Origin: Tipula vernalis
Taxonomy: Eukaryota; Arthropoda; Insecta; Diptera; Tipulidae
Direction: 5' to 3'
DNA: 64,000 nucleotides
Assembly (NCBI GenBank): GCA_958295665.1
Contig: OY282558.1
Coordinates: forward strand, 69,614,789 to 69,678,788
Position numbers and translations under genes: made by a program. This document shows, piece after piece, positions 60,312 to 64,000 of this stretch. The notes beneath the pieces were generated by a model, which worked only from the letters and a program-made list of their open reading frames with translations, made no database searches and had not been told where the DNA came from. Within the stretch, counting starts at the first letter, position 1. Each line of letters starts with the position of its first letter.

Positions 60312-60319
60312 GATCTTAT
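60312..60319. repeat. 8-bp target site duplication, right copy (GATCTTAT)
   Basis: Exact copy of 56050-56057, directly after the right terminal inverted repeat. Confidence 0.9.
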
Positions 60320-60811
60320 AAATTTTGAGCAACTTTTACGAAAAATTATAAACAGGTTCATTTTTCGATTTTTCCTTTCTTTTTCGCCAAAAAAACTTGT
60401 GGGTTACGGACTTGCGGTAAAATGTAAATCATCATTTTATCGTACAATTTCTGTCTCTTGAAATAAAGCAAATGATTAAATGTAAATCTGCTACTAGTTT
60501 CCTATTTTACTAAATTAAAATGGCAGCTGTACTAAAAATTAACTTTGGTATGTTTCCATGCTGAAATACCAATTTTTAATATGTGTCTTTACTCATGAAA
60601 GAGAAAATCTGTGGTGTCGATAGAATATCTGTATAAAAACCACGATTTTCATGTACATTTAATAAGTAGTGTAATTCAAGGAAATGATTTATGTAGCGTA
60701 AAAGTCCTACTGGATGAAATTAAACTGAATTAATTGCAGTTTAACCACAAAATTAGAGAACATCTGGATGCGATCTATTGAGATCTATCGAGATTAATAA
60801 AAAACGACTAA

Positions 60812-62000
60812 AGTCTTTAATTTAGAGAATTCAAATTTTTTAAATTATTTAATTTCTATCCAAGAAGTTATTAAATTTTTCATATTCTTTATTTTAAAGA
60901 ATTTCAATTCTTTAAATTTACTTTAAATCTTTAAAATTCTTTAAAACTTTTAAATTATTTAAGTTCAAATTTAAACTTACTGCATTTCTGAAATTTATCT
61001 CAATACTTTAAAAATGTATCTATACCAGTTTAAAGTTATGAAGATGAATTAGAATTGTTAATTCAACTGGAAGGTTAAAATTAGATCAAAATGATAAAAA
61101 AAAAAAATTTAATCCAGCTATAAATATTAAAATTTCCGACGAATTTGTTTTGAATAAATAAACAAAAAAGCAACAATAAAATGGAAAATACCGTAGAATC
61201 GCAATAACTTTATTTTCTTACTCTCTTCAAATGAAACAATTATGCATCATAATTGTTGTTAATTAGATTTTTAGATTTGCTTTTAATTAGTTTGCTGGGT
61301 TATTGTCGAAGAAACGTTGTTGTTCTACAGTTTTCACCCGATTAAAATAAAGCTAGAATTCTGCAAATTTGTTGCGCGGTAATACTTTCTAATAAAATTT
61401 CAAAGTGATTAGACCTCGAGGTCGAGGGAGCTTTCATACAAAATATTTGAATTTGGGTAAACAATTTTATGTCAAAAGTGACCGAACTATCGAGCGGCTC
61501 CCATTAACGACATCTTAACTATTGGGCTTTTAGGTCTGCAAGTTTTAATTTGAAATACATGGAAAATTGTATATTGTACAAATCATATAACTATGCATTT
61601 GGAAAGTCACTACACTACATCACTTTGCGTTTACACTTGTATGCTTCAACAGTTGTAACTGTAAATTTGATCCCTTGCTATGAAACATTTATCTGATTTT
61701 GCCAGCCGAGAGATTCCCAATTTTATCAATCCCTCATTTTAAATTTTAAACTGAAGTTTCATTGTCGATTTTTTCTTATTTAAACCCAAATTTTATTTTA
61801 ATTTATTTATTCTGAATTCTCCAAATATGGAAATTTTTGGAAATATTTAAAATAACGATTCTTTTATCGAATTTTAGGATTTCTGTACAAAATTCAGAGT
61901 TAGTCAATTTTTCATCTACCAATTTTCGATGTAAATAGCCAATTTTATAAAATTTTCTTATTCCCAAATTCCTAACATTTACTTTAAAGTTCGCTTCTAA
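60812..62000. other. AT-rich intergenic DNA
   Basis: 60815-60990 is rich in TTCTTTAAATT, the complement of the AAAGAATTT motif that forms the large array at 27600-35280. No genes recognised. Confidence 0.5.
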
Positions 62001-62029
62001 ATTTCTTTGGATTTATAGCAGCTTTCTTA

Positions 62030-62690
62030 ATAAAACACGAAGTGGAAGACAAAGAGCGACAGCATCTGCAGATGATCGTAGAATAGTGATTGGACCAACA
62101 TTGATTGGACCAAACAATATGATTTGCCCAACATTGGATGATAGAAGATTGGAACGACCTTTTAAGAACGGATGAGTTCAAATTTGAACAGTTCGGTATC
62201 CGAAGACGAGTATTCTTGAGAAGATCTGTCGGTGAACGTACCAGAAAAGAGTGTATTCCCACCACCGCAATGCATGGAGGTGGTTCAATGAGGATTTGGG
62301 GCTGTTTGCTGGTACTAGTTTAGGAGATATTGTGAAAATTGACGGAATACTAAGAAAAGACGGATACCGAGAAATTTTGGAAAACCACGCAATACCTTTA
62401 GGAATTCGACTTTTGGGTCAAAATTGTATCGTTCAACAAGAATTGTATCTGAAAACGATTTAGTGGATAAAGGAACTTTTAAAATTATGGAATGGCCTCA
62501 CCAGAAACCTGACTTGAACCCGATCGATTTACAGTGGGAAAAATTGAATGTAAGATCTGGACTGAGTAGTATGGCAATCGGCTCCAAAAACGCTCAATAA
62601 CGCCAGAAACTCTGGTAAAACTTATTACGAGAATGCCTTGACTGTGCGATGCGATTGCTCACTCAAGAGGAGGTCACCAATTAATGTATA
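62030..62690 (+). pseudogene. Tc1-like transposase remnant
   Basis: Plus-strand text: SGRQRATASADDRRIVI (DNA-binding/linker end, about 62040-62090), WNDLLRTDEFKFEQFG (second DDE-region Asp replaced in context, about 62145-62195), HGGGSMRIWGCL (about 62275-62310), GDIVKIDGILRKDGY, then MEWPHQKPDLNPIDLQWEKL (about 62490-62550, third catalytic region). Internal deletions and frame changes are present; the usual DNDPKH segment is missing. No terminal repeats found. Confidence 0.85.
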
Positions 62691-63139
62691 TGTGAATGGA
62701 ATGTTTTTTTTAATGGGCGCGAAGCTTTTCCAATCCTTAATTTCCATTAAGTTTTTATCCCACGAAAAATATTTTCACATTAATAAATAAAATCTTGGCT
62801 TGATGTGAAATTTTCAAAGCGAGTTGTAAATGTTAGTTATTGTTGAGAAAAGTAAATTTGATGAAATTTTCTTCGTTTATTAAATTTCTCTACTTGACTT
62901 TTGCAAAAGTTCGTCAATTTTTTCTTTTTTTCCAATATTTGACATCTATAACTACCTGTGAAAATTTCATATCAAGCTACGATTCTAAAACGTATTTTAT
63001 ACATTTTAGTGTGCTTAATTATAGGAGGGAATTCTAGAGTCCAAAATCTATGATAAGAAATTCGATTATTTAGGTTTTGTTTTATTCGTGAGTACGACTG
63101 TTTATTTTGTTTTCGATATGTTGCATTTTCTATGTATTG

Positions 63140-63330
63140 TACTATGGACTCTGTGCGGGACAGTGTTGGGGTTTGTTGTTCTTATTACAAAAATACTTTT
63201 AAGTTTATCGACATGTAAGTTCCATATGAATTTACAGTCAACTAACAATCCAAAATACGTATAAGACTTTAGACGTTCAATTGCATTGTTATTGATTTGA
63301 ATAGATAATGTAGACAACATGTACATAACA
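63140..63330 (-). pseudogene. Non-LTR RT thumb remnant
   Basis: Translation gives IQINNNAIERLKSYTYFGLLVD then WNLHVDKLKS, matching the segment after the palm (IxVxYxYLGxxID...WxxHVxxV) of non-LTR reverse transcriptases. Nothing else of the element is visible nearby. Confidence 0.65.
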
Positions 63331-63339
63331 ACATTTGCT

Positions 63340-64000
63340 CTACAAGGCAGCCTACATGTTTTTGTTTGGTTCAGCTAAATTGCACATATACAACTAAGTA
63401 GCGCACTAAAACACTTTTTAAATCATTCTTTTTATTCTTCACTAGAACTATCATGATTTTTCCAGTAAGGTTAGTCTAGTACAATGTGCATTAACAGCAT
63501 TAACACGGAAAACTTTCATTTAGTACAATTAACTATAATACCCTAAACCTAGGTGTCACTAGTAGCAAACTTTACGATTTATTCTATTCTACCCTAGATG
63601 CCATTGTAACAAAATTGATTCTCTATTGAAAAATAAAATTAAATTCCACCAGAGTTTGGCTGTCGTTTGTTACCCCGGCTAATCTGAGATTTTAGAAGAT
63701 GCAGGTAATATTTATATTGCGATTGTATGTATTAATCGTTCGGAAATTTTTTCGGTTCCCTATCTTACTATCGACAAAAAAAAAGTCGCAACAAGAACAT
63801 CTTGATAGAAATTTCGAACGAGTTTTCTTCGAAGCAAAATTTAATTGCAAGGATTAACCCTTAAAAGCACACTTTAAGATAAATCAATAAATTTTTGTAA
63901 TTATTTAAAAATATTGAATTTAATCAATAAAATGAAAGAATAATCCAGTTTTCCTAGTCAGTTTTCCAGAAAATGAGGAAAAACCAAGTGCATGGATTTC
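63340..64000. other. Intergenic, no recognised feature
   Basis: AT-rich with no open frames of note to the window end. Confidence 0.5.

Larger units (their letters stand above)
55781..60808. mobile_element. Older TA-flanked inverted-repeat element split by the P-like transposon
   Basis: GTCGTC(T)7ATTAATCTC at 55781 onward and its complement ending at 60808 form inverted ends of about 30 bases (through ATAGATCT), and TA lies just outside the right end (60809-60810) and one base outside the left. Without the 4254-bp insertion and its duplication it would be about 770 bp. The end layout (GTCG, T run, ATT, CTC, GATAG) parallels the elements at 19557 and 51704. Confidence 0.55.

Noticed and set aside
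1..64000. CRISPR arrays, operons, tRNA and rRNA genes
   Set aside because: No direct-repeat/spacer pattern exists; repeats are microsatellites, MITEs and AT-rich arrays. No cloverleaf or rRNA core sequence was recognised by eye, although a tRNA scan was not possible.

Overview
The window is AT-rich, intergenic, eukaryotic DNA, almost certainly from an insect. I find no recognisable host gene. It holds many arthropod transposable-element families, short GT-AG introns and CA, GA and homopolymer microsatellites. The tacatatgta-type repeats (about 8037-8055 and 27171-27185) are common in higher flies, so a dipteran is plausible, but this is inference. I saw no bacterial features.

Layout. 1-4345: minus-strand Ty3/gypsy retrotransposon (gag knuckles, protease, RT, RNase H, integrase, probable 3' LTR), 5'-truncated and frameshifted. 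6850-9065: remnants of Tc1/mariner transposases and a Jockey-type non-LTR element. 9411-9518: a near-perfect 108-bp palindrome. 9571-9767: (TG)n, abutted by an R1-clade non-LTR element (about 9795-12690, minus), with a second gypsy fragment behind it (about 12700-13640). 17700-18310: non-LTR remnant. 18428-19814: three MITEs around a degenerate BEL/Pao element (about 18790-20880). About 24050-25640: Helitron Rep/helicase remnant. About 27600-35280: 7.7 kb of AT-rich degenerate repeat with a higher-order duplication of non-repetitive blocks. 35400-36335: second BEL/Pao fragment. 40000-43090: a nearly complete RTE-like non-LTR element ending in a (GA)n tail. 46580-48260: piggyBac transposase pseudogene. 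48400-49350: third gypsy RT/RNase H fragment. 50605-51271: MITE flanked by TTAA. 51704-53989: a foldback element with another inverted-repeat element inside it. 62030-62690: Tc1 remnant. 63140-63330: non-LTR thumb remnant.

The main discovery is at 56050-60319: a structurally complete P-element-superfamily DNA transposon of 4254 bp. It has 38-bp terminal inverted repeats starting with CA and a perfect 8-bp target duplication (GATCTTAT). Six exons with consensus splice sites join into one uninterrupted frame of 948 codons, encoding a THAP-domain transposase with candidate catalytic D, D, D and E residues. It is the only protein-coding gene in the window that looks intact. It sits inside an older element whose inverted-repeat ends (55781 and 60808) resemble those of two other elements here (19557-19814 and 51704-53989), suggesting one TA-flanked family that has amplified locally.

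Everything else appears to be dead: frameshifts, stops, internal deletions and lost catalytic residues are visible in nearly every element. All family names rest on motif recognition by eye; no database search was run.
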